Assembly: GCF_000404225.1 (NCBI RefSeq)
Contig: NC_021353.1
Location: forward strand, 310,001 to 374,000
DNA: 64,000 bases
From: Candidatus Methanomassiliicoccus intestinalis Issoire-Mx1
GTDB taxonomy: Archaea; Thermoplasmatota; Thermoplasmata; Methanomassiliicoccales; Methanomassiliicoccaceae
Direction: 5' to 3'
A program made the translations under genes and the position numbers. The notes beneath the pieces are model-generated. The model made no database searches. It was not told the origin of the DNA and saw nothing but the letters and a program-made list of their open reading frames with translations. Shown piece by piece: positions 36,056 through 44,364 of the stretch. Within the stretch, counting starts at the first letter, position 1. Each line of letters opens with the position of its first letter.

Positions 36056-36223
36056 TTAGTGCTGTTTAGCCCAGGAATAGGATCTAATCCTGGTAGTCTT
36101 GCCATATCCGCAGGAGGCGCATGTGCCTTTTACGATGTTGTATGCGCTCCTTCCGCAACGGCGACAAGGTATGTGAGACTTGCCGCTTGATCTTTTACCC
36201 ATAGAGGGAGTACCTTTTCCCAT
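36056..36223 (-). CDS. rpl37e: 50S ribosomal protein L37e (eL37)
   Basis: A 55-residue zinc protein. The start MGKGTPSMGKRSSGKSH, and the two zinc pairs CRRCG and CASCG, are diagnostic of L37e. A GGAGATGAAG ribosome-binding site precedes the ATG at 36223. It sits between the LSm and purF genes on the minus strand, 25 nt after the LSm stop. Confidence 0.95.
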   Translation of the reverse strand: MGKGTPSMGKRSSGKSHIPCRRCGRSAYNIVKGTCASCGYGKTTRIRSYSWAKQH

Positions 36224-36248
36224 ATCTTCATCTCCTTAGTAAATCTGA

Positions 36249-36464
36249 TTACGGTGAAATATAGATCACATTGTCCCCGCGCACGATTGTCAAATCGAGC
36301 TTCCTCACCACTTCGTTATTCACAAGTTCTTCAGCGTTTTTAAGCACTAAATTCATGTGTGGGTCATATCCATCAAGGATTCCCCTGTATTCTCTGCCTG
36401 CTTTTAGCTCAACGATTACGGGACGATTAATCGTCTGATTCAGAACGGTGAGAGGTTTCTGCAT
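36249..36464 (-). CDS. LSm/Sm-like archaeal RNA-binding protein
   Basis: A 71-residue Sm-fold protein from the ATG at 36464. Sm motif 1 is seen in VIVELKAGREYRGILDGYDPHMNLVLKNA, and motif 2 in TIVRGDNVIYI. It forms heptameric rings that bind U-rich RNA and is commonly the neighbour of rpl37e in archaea. The frame extends three codons upstream to a GTG at 36473; the GGTGG overlapping that GTG would serve as ribosome-binding site for the ATG. Confidence 0.95.
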   Translation of the reverse strand: MQKPLTVLNQTINRPVIVELKAGREYRGILDGYDPHMNLVLKNAEELVNNEVVRKLDLTIVRGDNVIYISP

Positions 36465-36522
36465 TACATCCACCAGGAAACCCCATAAATCCAGGGACTA
36501 TTTGAAGCTAACTACGACCGTC

Positions 36523-37647
36523 TTACAGAAATGCGCCGATCGTAGGTGCATCCAAACGATCCATATCATAAGCAATTATGCCCTCTCTCATGCCTCTGGC
36601 ATCAAGTTTCCATCCATTGATATGAGCTATCAGAGATGCTCTCCACAGAACATCTAGTGCTGAAGTGGCTATCATGCCATAGTAAGCATTTGCGAGATAA
36701 TCCTCATAGCCATAGTCGTCTACTAAATAATAGGTATAGCCCATTGAGCTGTCTCTGTTATTGAGCGTGTTTAGGTAATCAAGGAATATCTGTACGCCGT
36801 CACCTTCGGGTGACAGAAGCTCTACTTTCTGAGGATCAATCTTTCCTGCCGGGGTCAAAACACCATCGTCGCCCATAATCGCCCATTCAATTTCATTATC
36901 CTCTGCCATGAATACGTTCCATCTGTTGAGAGGGTCGCAGTATATGGGAGCTGAATAGATGTCTTCGGCAATGAGTGATTCCATTCCAGTTTCCATCGTT
37001 GAAATTTCCAGATCTTTCTTTGAATATTCTCTGCCTTCAACGTCGTCTGGGAGTTCCATTTCCTCATCTTCGCAGGACATGTCTAGAATCTTGGCAAGAT
37101 ACTGCAGACTTATCATCTGAGGGATCTTTTCTTTGACTTTTTTACGTAGATAATCCGGGCTCCTGTATGTACCTGCGTCTTTGCAGTTAACCTCAAATTC
37201 CTGATAGACCTCTTTTGATTGAGCCAGGTATTCTCTGAGCTCATCTATGTGATCTGAGACCATATTTGCTCCTACCACCAGAGCATCTTCCCCGGTCTTT
37301 CCCCAGACTCCACGGCATGACAGATCCAACTCTACCTGTATCCTGTCTCCTGAGTACAAGTGGAACGGAAACTGTCTGCAGTAATGTGGTCTATTGTTGT
37401 ATATGGTGCATCTTCTATTTGGAGCTAGAAATATGCATGGCCCTTCCTTATTCTTAAGGGCCAGAGCTGTATATCTATGAGGTTCTGTCTTCTGAACTAT
37501 GTTTTTTGGATAGTTCTTTTTGAAGAACGGAACTTCTTCAGGCAACACTTCTGCTTGGCACAGGCAGCACAGTCCGCACTCCTCATAACAGGTAAACATC
37601 TTGCCTTCAAGCTCAGATAAATCTACATCAAGATTTTGAATAGACAA
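36523..37647 (-). CDS. YkgJ-family cysteine-cluster protein
   Basis: A 374-residue protein. The N-terminal cysteine cluster (CYEECGLCCLCQ, then CIFLAPNRRCTIYNNRPHYC) is the YkgJ/CxxCxxCC zinc- or iron-chelating domain, about 80 residues. The remaining ~290 residues form an extra, mostly acidic domain of unknown function (conserved-looking tyrosine-rich segment near residue 315). Its start overlaps pyrC by 20 nt, so it is the last gene of the AMMECR1-pyrC-YkgJ unit. The metal and role are not known. Confidence 0.8.
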   Translation of the reverse strand: MSIQNLDVDLSELEGKMFTCYEECGLCCLCQAEVLPEEVPFFKKNYPKNIVQKTEPHRYTALALKNKEGPCIFLAPNRRCTIYNNRPHYCRQFPFHLYSGDRIQVELDLSCRGVWGKTGEDALVVGANMVSDHIDELREYLAQSKEVYQEFEVNCKDAGTYRSPDYLRKKVKEKIPQMISLQYLAKILDMSCEDEEMELPDDVEGREYSKKDLEISTMETGMESLIAEDIYSAPIYCDPLNRWNVFMAEDNEIEWAIMGDDGVLTPAGKIDPQKVELLSPEGDGVQIFLDYLNTLNNRDSSMGYTYYLVDDYGYEDYLANAYYGMIATSALDVLWRASLIAHINGWKLDARGMREGIIAYDMDRLDAPTIGAFL

Positions 37648-38893
37648 TTACATCCTTCCCAGCTCTGTCTCCGACGATGCTCCCCTCTTCGATGAGCAGA
37701 TCTCCTCCAAGCATCACGGCCTGTGGAAATAGAGCATCAAATCCTTCAAACAAGCTCCAGCCGCACTTGCTATGCAGGTTCTTAACCTTTATGGCTTCCA
37801 CGCGCCCTGGATTGACAATCATGAAGTCTGCGTCTTTTCCCAGCTCTATCGAGCCTTTATTTAGGTTGAATATTTCTGCTGGTTTTTCTGAGACTGCGTT
37901 AACAAATCTCTCTAATGGAAACTGCCCCTTTTTCACCATTGCAAGAAGAACAGGAACTGATGTTTCTACGCCAGGCATTCCTGAAGGTGCATAGCTGAAT
38001 TCCTGTTCCTTATCCTCGATGGTATGAGGTGCATGATCTGATCCAATCATGCTTATTCTTCCATCTATCAGAGCTTTCATGAGTGCAAAACGGTCATTTC
38101 TGCTTCTCAAAGGCGGATTGACTTTGGCGTATGTACTATTTTCAATGCTGTCCTTATCGAAAAATAAATGATGTGCTGTAACTTCAGAAGTGAAATTTGT
38201 GGCTTGCAGTGCATCGAGGCCTGCCGAAGAGGACACATGACAAATATTGACTTTGCAGTCTGATTCTTTAAGCCTGTTTATTGCCGTCGCTTCAGCTTCA
38301 GGAGGTCTGTTTTTTGCATGATCTGAAATGTTTTTTTCCGGGTCTTTTTTAATCAGATTTTCATCTTCTGCATGTACACTGAGTACTTTGTTGCATTCTT
38401 TTGCATCTGCCAGAATCTTCTGAATGTCTGATTCTTCTGTAACCAGCAGCTTTCCTGTTGACGATCCCATAAACAACTTGAAGCCGACGGCATAGTGAGC
38501 CATACTCTTAAGGTCAGATCCAGGAACGCAGCCTGCAAAAAGACCATAGTCTACCCATGATTTCTTTGAGATCTGCTCCTTCTTTTCCAGAAGTGAATTC
38601 TTAGATACAGCGGGAGGAACTGTATTCGGCATATCCAAAACACAAGTGACACCTGCAAATGCCGCCGCCAGAGAGCCTGTTGAAAAATCTTCCTTATCGG
38701 TCAGTCCAGGGTCTCTGAAATGTACATGAGGATCAATCGAGCCAGGGAAGATTATACTGTCTTTGAAATTGATGCGGTCATCTCCTTTGAGGTTTTTTCC
38801 TATTTCAGAGATCTTGCCGTTGTCTATGCCTATGCACCAATTGGCTATGCTGCCTTTGACATATGCCCGGCCTTCAATTACCAGTTCACTCAT
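37628..38893 (-). CDS. pyrC: Dihydroorotase
   Basis: A 421-residue amidohydrolase with the zinc motif DPHVHFRDPG (about residues 55-64) and the later SDHAPHT, typical of class I dihydroorotases. Lys near the metal site appears in VGFKLFMGSSTGK. It closes carbamoyl aspartate to dihydroorotate in pyrimidine synthesis. The start overlaps the AMMECR1 stop by 4 nt (ATGA) and its end overlaps the YkgJ-like gene. Confidence 0.93.
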   Translation of the reverse strand: MSELVIEGRAYVKGSIANWCIGIDNGKISEIGKNLKGDDRINFKDSIIFPGSIDPHVHFRDPGLTDKEDFSTGSLAAAFAGVTCVLDMPNTVPPAVSKNSLLEKKEQISKKSWVDYGLFAGCVPGSDLKSMAHYAVGFKLFMGSSTGKLLVTEESDIQKILADAKECNKVLSVHAEDENLIKKDPEKNISDHAKNRPPEAEATAINRLKESDCKVNICHVSSSAGLDALQATNFTSEVTAHHLFFDKDSIENSTYAKVNPPLRSRNDRFALMKALIDGRISMIGSDHAPHTIEDKEQEFSYAPSGMPGVETSVPVLLAMVKKGQFPLERFVNAVSEKPAEIFNLNKGSIELGKDADFMIVNPGRVEAIKVKNLHSKCGWSLFEGFDALFPQAVMLGGDLLIEEGSIVGDRAGKDVIVYSKS

Positions 38894-39474
38894 TGCCCCT
38901 CATACCTCCTGATGTCTCCGCTTGGTGATGTTTCAGAGAAAATCTCTGCTTGAAATTTGAATACTCTTGTTTCAAGGCTTTTCCATGCCTTTGATCTGAG
39001 GCCGGCTTTAGCGCAGGCATGTGATAGAAATTCTTCAGAATCCCAGCCCCATTCTGTTGCCACCTGCGGAAGTAGAAGGCCTTTGTAATATCCCTGTTCT
39101 ACAATCAAGCCGTCCTTTCCTATTTCTACCGCACCCGGTCTGTCCTCCGGTGCGACTGACAGAAGTTCTGGAATTGTCAATATAGATACTTCCACCGTAA
39201 TAGTTTCCTCATCAGTGAGATCATTGAATCTAGGGTCATGGCATGCACTCTCAGCAGCCATTATTATTGCGTCTGCCAGCGGGTACACAGGCTCCGAGAA
39301 TCCTATGCATCCCCTCAGTTCTCCGTCTGGATAAGTCTTCAGGGTTACAAACACTCCTCTTTTTTCATTAAACAGGGGAGAAGTATTTTCCACGTTTACT
39401 TTACCATTGCTGATTTCAGCATCCACCGCGCTTCTGGCTAGTTGGACTGCGAATATTCCTTCGTCTTCGTCCAT
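38890..39474 (-). CDS. AMMECR1 domain protein
   Basis: A 194-residue protein. RGVFVTLKTYPDGELRGCIGFSEPVYPL is the conserved AMMECR1 core, and the segment SACHDPRFNDLTDEE continues it; GLIVEQGYYKGLLLPQVATEWGW ends the domain. Family members occur in all domains and are of unknown function, often with the Memo/radical SAM AmmeMemoRadiSam group. It is the first gene of the operon with pyrC. The divergent CBS gene lies 97 nt away. Confidence 0.9.
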   Translation of the reverse strand: MDEDEGIFAVQLARSAVDAEISNGKVNVENTSPLFNEKRGVFVTLKTYPDGELRGCIGFSEPVYPLADAIIMAAESACHDPRFNDLTDEETITVEVSILTIPELLSVAPEDRPGAVEIGKDGLIVEQGYYKGLLLPQVATEWGWDSEEFLSHACAKAGLRSKAWKSLETRVFKFQAEIFSETSPSGDIRRYEGQ

Positions 39475-39570
39475 GACGATACAATATGCATATTTCTGAT
39501 AACAATCTGCCGATGGCCGCCGGGCCCACCGGTCAAGATATTTGTACCTCTTGAATGCAAAATTGACTTC

Positions 39571-40152
39571 ATGGTATTCGAATCCAACATCCGTGTTTCT
39601 GACATCATGGTAGAGCCCGTCACTTGTGTAAGAGATTCTACCGTGAGGGAAGCTGCAACATTGATGAACTCTGCAAACAGCCGCGGAATCGTCATTATTG
39701 ATAAAAATAATCCTGTAGGCATACTTACTGAAACTGATTTTGTTGAAAAAATTGCTGCTGAACGCAGAGATCCCGAATCAACTCTGGTATGCGATATCAT
39801 GACTTCTCCTGTGATAACCGCTGCTCCAGAAGAGCTGCTTTCATCCACGGGCAAGAAAATGTCCAGCATGAAAATCCGATGTATGCCAGTTATTGCAAAT
39901 GGTGAATTGATTGGTATAGTTTCAGAAGGTGATCTGGCAAAACTGGCGCCTATTCTAATTGAAAATGCTGCTGAACGGAGCGGCATTTGTTCCGATGCTC
40001 GTTTTGAAAGAGATCCAGTCTCATTAGCTGGTTATTGTGAAAACTGCGAAAATTATTCGTATGATCTGAGGCAGACAGGGGCGGTTTCCGGTCGAGGTCC
40101 CCTGTTGTGTGCCGAATGCAGAGATTTGTTTGTAAAAGATCCAATTGATTAG
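39571..40152 (+). CDS. CBS-domain protein with C-terminal zinc-ribbon-like motif
   Basis: A 193-residue protein from the ATG at 39571. Two CBS domains are clear (RVSDIMVEPVTCVRDS..., VCDIMTSPVITAAP...), followed by a C-terminal CENC...CAEC pattern that could bind zinc. CBS pairs sense adenine nucleotides. It ends in a TAG codon, uncommon in these genes; in Methanomassiliicoccales TAG can encode pyrrolysine, so readthrough is conceivable though not indicated. It is convergent with the gene at 40149, sharing four stop-codon bases. Confidence 0.85.
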   Translation: MVFESNIRVSDIMVEPVTCVRDSTVREAATLMNSANSRGIVIIDKNNPVGILTETDFVEKIAAERRDPESTLVCDIMTSPVITAAPEELLSSTGKKMSSMKIRCMPVIANGELIGIVSEGDLAKLAPILIENAAERSGICSDARFERDPVSLAGYCENCENYSYDLRQTGAVSGRGPLLCAECRDLFVKDPID

Positions 40153-40484
40153 GAAAATTCAATTTTTTTCAAACCCTTCTCTTCTTTTTCTTCTGTTTTT
40201 GGCTCATCGCCTGCCTGCGATGGATTGGTGGCCGCATGAGCTATGGTTTTTACCAATGTAACTGTTTCTTTCCTAACCACTTCGTATTGATTTTTAACTT
40301 CCTGAGGAACAAGACCTTTGGGTATTACCGAGTCTACTGCAAGAATCATTTCTGTGGTAGCCCTCATAACATGATGTCTGGCTTCCGGAGGGAATAAGAC
40401 ATTGACTACCCTTTCAATGTCTTTTTTCAGGTCCGAATCATGTGGTGTGTATGTCTCATCACTCTGCTGGTTTTCGTTCTCCAC
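40149..40484 (-). CDS. Hypothetical protein downstream of the ArsA-like ATPase
   Basis: A 111-residue soluble protein with a helical centre (HHVMRATTEMILAVDSVIP) and charged, disordered ends. I do not recognise a family. It overlaps the end of the ArsA-like gene by 26 nt, so it is co-translated, and may be an accessory protein of that ATPase. Confidence 0.7.
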   Translation of the reverse strand: MENENQQSDETYTPHDSDLKKDIERVVNVLFPPEARHHVMRATTEMILAVDSVIPKGLVPQEVKNQYEVVRKETVTLVKTIAHAATNPSQAGDEPKTEEKEEKGLKKIEFS

Positions 40485-41652
40485 TTACATCATCTCCCGG
40501 GAACATTATTCTTAACATGCCGTCCGTAAATTCTGCTTTTTCTGGCTCTTTCTGTATGAATGTAAATGGTAGAGACATCGATCTACGGTACTGGCCTGCT
40601 TCTACTACAAGGCTGTCCGAGGATTTATAGAGTTGCACTTTTTCTTTTGGCATGAATGGCAGCCTCAGTGCGATTATGTCCTTTCCATTCTCGCTGTATA
40701 TCTCAATTGGTCTTTCGGTTGTAAATCTGCTTGTCGGATCTTCATCTTGGAATAGCATATCCCCAAGATATTCCAGCGACTTCATTCCCACGAGTTCTAC
40801 AGGCAGCTGCTGGGCCTTCAGCATTTTTAAGGGATCAAAAGATTCCTGAATTATTTTCATGTACTTTTCCTGTTCAATTCTTTTCTGTGCAAAGTAGTCA
40901 TCATTACCGTCTGGGAGCAGCCTGTTGATGACTAAGCACTCTACAGTGAGACCATAAAGACAGAGATATGTGTAAGCACGTTTTGTCTCATTAATGACCA
41001 TCTTCTCAGGGTTTACCACGAGGCGTATCGATGTTATTTCAGGATCTTCCAGAATCTTCTGTACATTTTTCATTCTTCCAATCAGCATCTCCAGGTCTTT
41101 GAGCAGTTCTTCTGACGGCAGCGGGGTTGACATTACCTTTCCGATGGTCATTCTTGCTACTTTGATGAGGTTGTGAATTATACGGTAGAGCTTATCCGAA
41201 TACCATTCTGATGATTCAGGAAATGACAGTAGTTTAATGGTCTCTCCAGTAGGGGCGGTATCCATTACGATTACATCGTATGTTCCTTTTTTATGAAAAT
41301 CATCTAAATAGAACAATGCCGACATTAGTTCCATTCCCGGGATCACCGACATCTCCTTTGAAGTGATGCCATCAAGGCCTTGTGATACGAGGAAGTCCGA
41401 AATATATTTTTGAATCTCACTCCAGCGAGTTTCTAATTCATATAACATGTCTATTTCGATTGCATCCAAGTTTTCTTCAACTCGTGTAGGCTGTCCGCAG
41501 AGCTCGGTTTCCATGGAATCCGATACTGAATGTGCAGCATCTGTGGACATTATCAATGTCCTGTAACCCTTTCTAGCACATTTAAGAGCAGTTGCAGCCG
41601 CTACAGAAGTCTTTCCGACTCCACCTTTGCCTGTGTATATGATGAGCCTCAT
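40459..41652 (-). CDS. ArsA/Get3-family ATPase
   Basis: A 397-residue protein from the ATG at 41652. It has the deviant Walker A GKGGVGKTS at the very N-terminus, the switch region MSTDAAHSVSD and MDTAPTGETIKLL. Archaeal members are Get3-like (tail-anchored membrane protein targeting or general chaperone) rather than arsenite pumps. No ArsB-like gene is near. The frame opens upstream to 41679, but the ATG at 41652 puts GKGGVGKT at the expected distance. The small gene at 40149 follows. Confidence 0.85.
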   Translation of the reverse strand: MRLIIYTGKGGVGKTSVAAATALKCARKGYRTLIMSTDAAHSVSDSMETELCGQPTRVEENLDAIEIDMLYELETRWSEIQKYISDFLVSQGLDGITSKEMSVIPGMELMSALFYLDDFHKKGTYDVIVMDTAPTGETIKLLSFPESSEWYSDKLYRIIHNLIKVARMTIGKVMSTPLPSEELLKDLEMLIGRMKNVQKILEDPEITSIRLVVNPEKMVINETKRAYTYLCLYGLTVECLVINRLLPDGNDDYFAQKRIEQEKYMKIIQESFDPLKMLKAQQLPVELVGMKSLEYLGDMLFQDEDPTSRFTTERPIEIYSENGKDIIALRLPFMPKEKVQLYKSSDSLVVEAGQYRRSMSLPFTFIQKEPEKAEFTDGMLRIMFPGDDVSGERKPAE

Positions 41653-41804
41653 CCCGTCACCAGGCGTTTTAGGGTTCAACCAATACTTGAATGATGCGGA
41701 TGTTTTGGCAGTTTTTATGATATGTAACTGCTTTTTCTGCGTCGATACCCTGCATATTCGTTTTTATTTTTCAACTGTGCATTAAGAATCTGTGTTTTAG
41801 AAAT

Positions 41805-41837
41805 TGGTGGACAGGAGGGGATTTGAACCCCCCCCCG
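41805..41837 (-). pseudogene. tRNA-Ala 3' end fragment (T-arm, acceptor strand, CCA)
   Basis: The plus-strand 25-mer region starting at 41808 matches the 3' end of tRNA-Ala at 34511 in 24 of 25 positions; on the minus strand it gives a T-arm, the acceptor strand CCTGTCC with discriminator A and an encoded CCA, but there is no anticodon arm. It lies 11 bp from the cluster 2 binding-protein gene. It is the kind of remnant left by integration at a tRNA 3' end. Confidence 0.8.
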
Positions 41838-41848
41838 CTTTAAAATAT

Positions 41849-43165
41849 TTACTTACTTCCGCCCTGAGCTTTGTATGATTCATACGTTACAATGGTTGTA
41901 ATCTCCTCAGGATCCAGCCTGTTGTCATCAGACATATCGTTCAGATATGAAGAATACGTATCGATAAAGTATCTGAACGTGTCATTGCCTAAATCTTTGA
42001 ATAATTCAGGATAGAATATCTCTGCCACATATGCTACCTTTACAATTATCGGCAGGGAAGCATTGATATAAACCACATCCTGGTACGAAGATGATTTTTC
42101 CACATGTTCTGCATATTTGTCCCACATGGCCACTTCATCTTCTTTGATGAAATCCATTGACCGGAATTCGACAATATGCTCAACGCCGTCCCATTTGGTT
42201 ATTGATTCCGCTTCCTGAAGCTTTTGGGATCCATCTCCTTCAAGTCCGCAAATAACATCTCCGCCCGCAAGCTTCGTTGTCACAGAATATCCGGAATTGA
42301 TCTCTGCTACATGAGTCCCCATGGACATTGCAATGCATGTTGTTTTTTTGCTTACAGATTCAAGTGCATCGTTTATTTTGTTGAGAACTTTGTATGAGTC
42401 TTCCACATAATCATACGCTTTGTCTTTGCATTCTCCTCCCAGCAGATAACCTAGCGTCAAGGCAGCGTCTATTGATTCGATAGGGTTAGAACATTTGATT
42501 TTTATTATTGGTATCTGCGCTGTGTGCAGCTGATCTGCATAATTGCCCAATGCAGAATCATTTAGACATAGAATCGCACCTATTCCACCTTCTGAACTTA
42601 GTTTCGAATCTATTTCAACAATACTTGAGTATGAAGCTGCAGTTATGGCTCTGCTGCCGTCAAGTTTCTTTGAAAAACCGTTATCCATTATACTCTGGGC
42701 AACTTCATATTCAGAAGATATGTACCCCGCCACTTTCTTTTCTCCGTTTATGTATATAAGAATCGGCAGCATTTCTGAATTAATGGATATGATATTTTTC
42801 AAGGGAACTTGAACCTTTACTTTGTTGTTTTCTTGATCAACTACAATTGCTTCTGTTTCTTTACCATTGATCAATTTGTTAACAATTTCCAAGTCTTTTT
42901 CATCTACCGCGCCATCATCATTCGCATCTGCGAATTTATATGCATCTTGACTGTATTTTCCGTCAATTATGCCTTGAATGATCTCTGTATCTTCAGAGTC
43001 CAGATAATTGTCTTCATTGGCATTGCCCATTATTGATAAAGCAACATCATAATCAACGCTGTTTTTCTTATCGTCACCGCTGTTTAAGCCGATTACCGCA
43101 TATGCGGCACCAACTATTATCACGACAAGGATAACAGCCACTGCAGCTATCATCTTCTTATTCAT
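41849..43165 (-). CDS. Metal-chelate ABC transporter binding protein with N-terminal dockerin-like domain (cluster 2)
   Basis: A 438-residue protein from the ATG at 43165 (MNKKMIAAVAVILVVIIVG). Signal/anchor at residues 4-25, then two EF-hand-like dockerin repeats: GNANEDNYLDSEDTEIIQGI and FADANDDGAVDEKDLEIVNKL (about residues 41-88). The remainder is a class III binding-protein domain (PF01497-like). It is the paralogue of the protein at 31828. The first repeat departs from the consensus (ED instead of GD). Same questions apply: cohesin docking or simple calcium-stabilised linker. It is divergent from the permease genes. Confidence 0.83.
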   Translation of the reverse strand: MNKKMIAAVAVILVVIIVGAAYAVIGLNSGDDKKNSVDYDVALSIMGNANEDNYLDSEDTEIIQGIIDGKYSQDAYKFADANDDGAVDEKDLEIVNKLINGKETEAIVVDQENNKVKVQVPLKNIISINSEMLPILIYINGEKKVAGYISSEYEVAQSIMDNGFSKKLDGSRAITAASYSSIVEIDSKLSSEGGIGAILCLNDSALGNYADQLHTAQIPIIKIKCSNPIESIDAALTLGYLLGGECKDKAYDYVEDSYKVLNKINDALESVSKKTTCIAMSMGTHVAEINSGYSVTTKLAGGDVICGLEGDGSQKLQEAESITKWDGVEHIVEFRSMDFIKEDEVAMWDKYAEHVEKSSSYQDVVYINASLPIIVKVAYVAEIFYPELFKDLGNDTFRYFIDTYSSYLNDMSDDNRLDPEEITTIVTYESYKAQGGSK

Positions 43166-43173
43166 AGTATCAC

Positions 43174-43190
43174 TTGGATATATTATCCTA
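43174..43190. promoter_or_regulatory. Operator, TTGGAT-N5-ATCCTA (cluster 2, minus-strand promoter)
   Basis: An inverted repeat TTGGAT-atatt-ATCCTA at 8 bp from the ATG of the binding-protein gene (43165). Its position overlaps the expected transcription start, suited to repression. Confidence 0.65.
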
Positions 43191-43271
43191 TATTGTATGC
43201 AAATCATATTATTTAACCAATTACTTTTTAAAATAGGCTTAATAAGACAACTTATAAATAGACGCAGAATG

Positions 43272-43288
43272 TTGGATAATTAATCCAA
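43272..43288. promoter_or_regulatory. Operator, TTGGAT-N5-ATCCAA (cluster 2, plus-strand promoter)
   Basis: A perfect inverted repeat with 6-bp arms (TTGGAT-aatta-ATCCAA), ending 2 nt before the permease ATG (43291) and 13 bp after the TATA box CTTATAAATAG (43249-43259). It overlaps the predicted transcription start. Confidence 0.7.
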
Positions 43289-43290
43289 TC

Positions 43291-44364
43291 ATGATGGAAA
43301 ATAGCATTCTGAAAGAGTATCACGCTGTTGCAGCCAAGAGAGCGTTGCTGATCATAGTTTTCGTATTGTTGACAGTAACTGTCGCAATACTCTCATGTGC
43401 CGTTGGTACGCATACCTCATTCTTTGACGCATATCAAATCATACTCGATCACCTGCTGGGTGCAGAATATCCATTAAGATCTCCAGAATGGTGGAACGAT
43501 TTCTACATCTTTGACGGAATTTTGCCGTGTGTGGTTATGTCCATTATTGCAGGTGCAGGGCTTGCTCTGGGCGGAACTGTAATGCAGAGTATGATGGGCA
43601 ACCCTCTTGCTGATCCATATACTACAGGAATCTCCTCAGGTGCTTGTCTTGGAGCCGTATCTGCTTTAATTGTTGGTTTCTCATTTTCTTCAATAGCCGG
43701 GGAATACGGCATAATCTCGAGCTCCTTTGTATGTGCGCTGATTCCTGCGATTGTTGTAATTCTGATAACAAAATACGTTAACAGCTCACCCTCTACTATG
43801 ATCCTCGTAGGTACGGCAATCTCTTATTTTTTCAATGCAGTAGTGACTCTGCTGATGATCAGCACAGACTCTGATACGCTCCATTCAGCATTTTTATGGC
43901 AGATCGGTTCAGTGTCTGGGTCGACATGGAGCGATATTCCTGTCATGTTTTTAACAGTATTAATCGCTTCAATTTTGGTACAGCTTGTTTCCAATAAGCT
44001 TAACATCATGGCACTGGGTGACAACAGCGCTAAAAGTCTGGGGCTTGATGTCGGCAAATTTAGAGTCATATGTCTTATTCTTCTCTCAGTTCTTACTGCA
44101 GCGATCATAAGCTATACTGGAATCATTGGTTTCATCGGCTTGATTTCGCCGCATCTGGCAAGGTTCCTTATAGGCGGAGACAACAAATTCGTTGTACCTC
44201 TTTCTATGGCGGTAGGTGCATTTACACTTGTATTCGCGGATGCACTTTCTCGTTCTCTTCTGTCATATACTGAGATCCCAGTGGGAGTTGTAATGTCATT
44301 CATAGGAGCTCCTGTATTCTTGTACATGGTGATGAGACAGAAATCTGATAAGGAGGTGTTTTAA
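43291..44364 (+). CDS. FecCD/BtuC-family ABC transporter permease 1 (cluster 2)
   Basis: A 357-residue permease with about ten helices and the family signatures GAGLALGGTVMQSMMGNPLADPYTTGISSGACLGA and GFIGLISPHLARFLIGGD. It is the first of two permeases in this operon, followed by an ATPase. The gene starts 2 nt after an operator, so translation may begin at the first message bases. Two different permeases with one ATPase suggest a heterodimeric channel (inference). Confidence 0.9.
   Translation: MMENSILKEYHAVAAKRALLIIVFVLLTVTVAILSCAVGTHTSFFDAYQIILDHLLGAEYPLRSPEWWNDFYIFDGILPCVVMSIIAGAGLALGGTVMQSMMGNPLADPYTTGISSGACLGAVSALIVGFSFSSIAGEYGIISSSFVCALIPAIVVILITKYVNSSPSTMILVGTAISYFFNAVVTLLMISTDSDTLHSAFLWQIGSVSGSTWSDIPVMFLTVLIASILVQLVSNKLNIMALGDNSAKSLGLDVGKFRVICLILLSVLTAAIISYTGIIGFIGLISPHLARFLIGGDNKFVVPLSMAVGAFTLVFADALSRSLLSYTEIPVGVVMSFIGAPVFLYMVMRQKSDKEVF

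Noticed and set aside
40150..40152. TAG at the end of the CBS gene as a pyrrolysine codon
   Set aside because: Readthrough would run into the convergent gene without any conserved sequence, and no pyl genes or methylamine methyltransferases are in the window.
34584..41804. Mobile element between the two tRNA-Ala sequences
   Set aside because: The tRNA orientation is wrong for integration between them and the segment holds conserved housekeeping genes (purF, rpl37e, LSm, pyrC).
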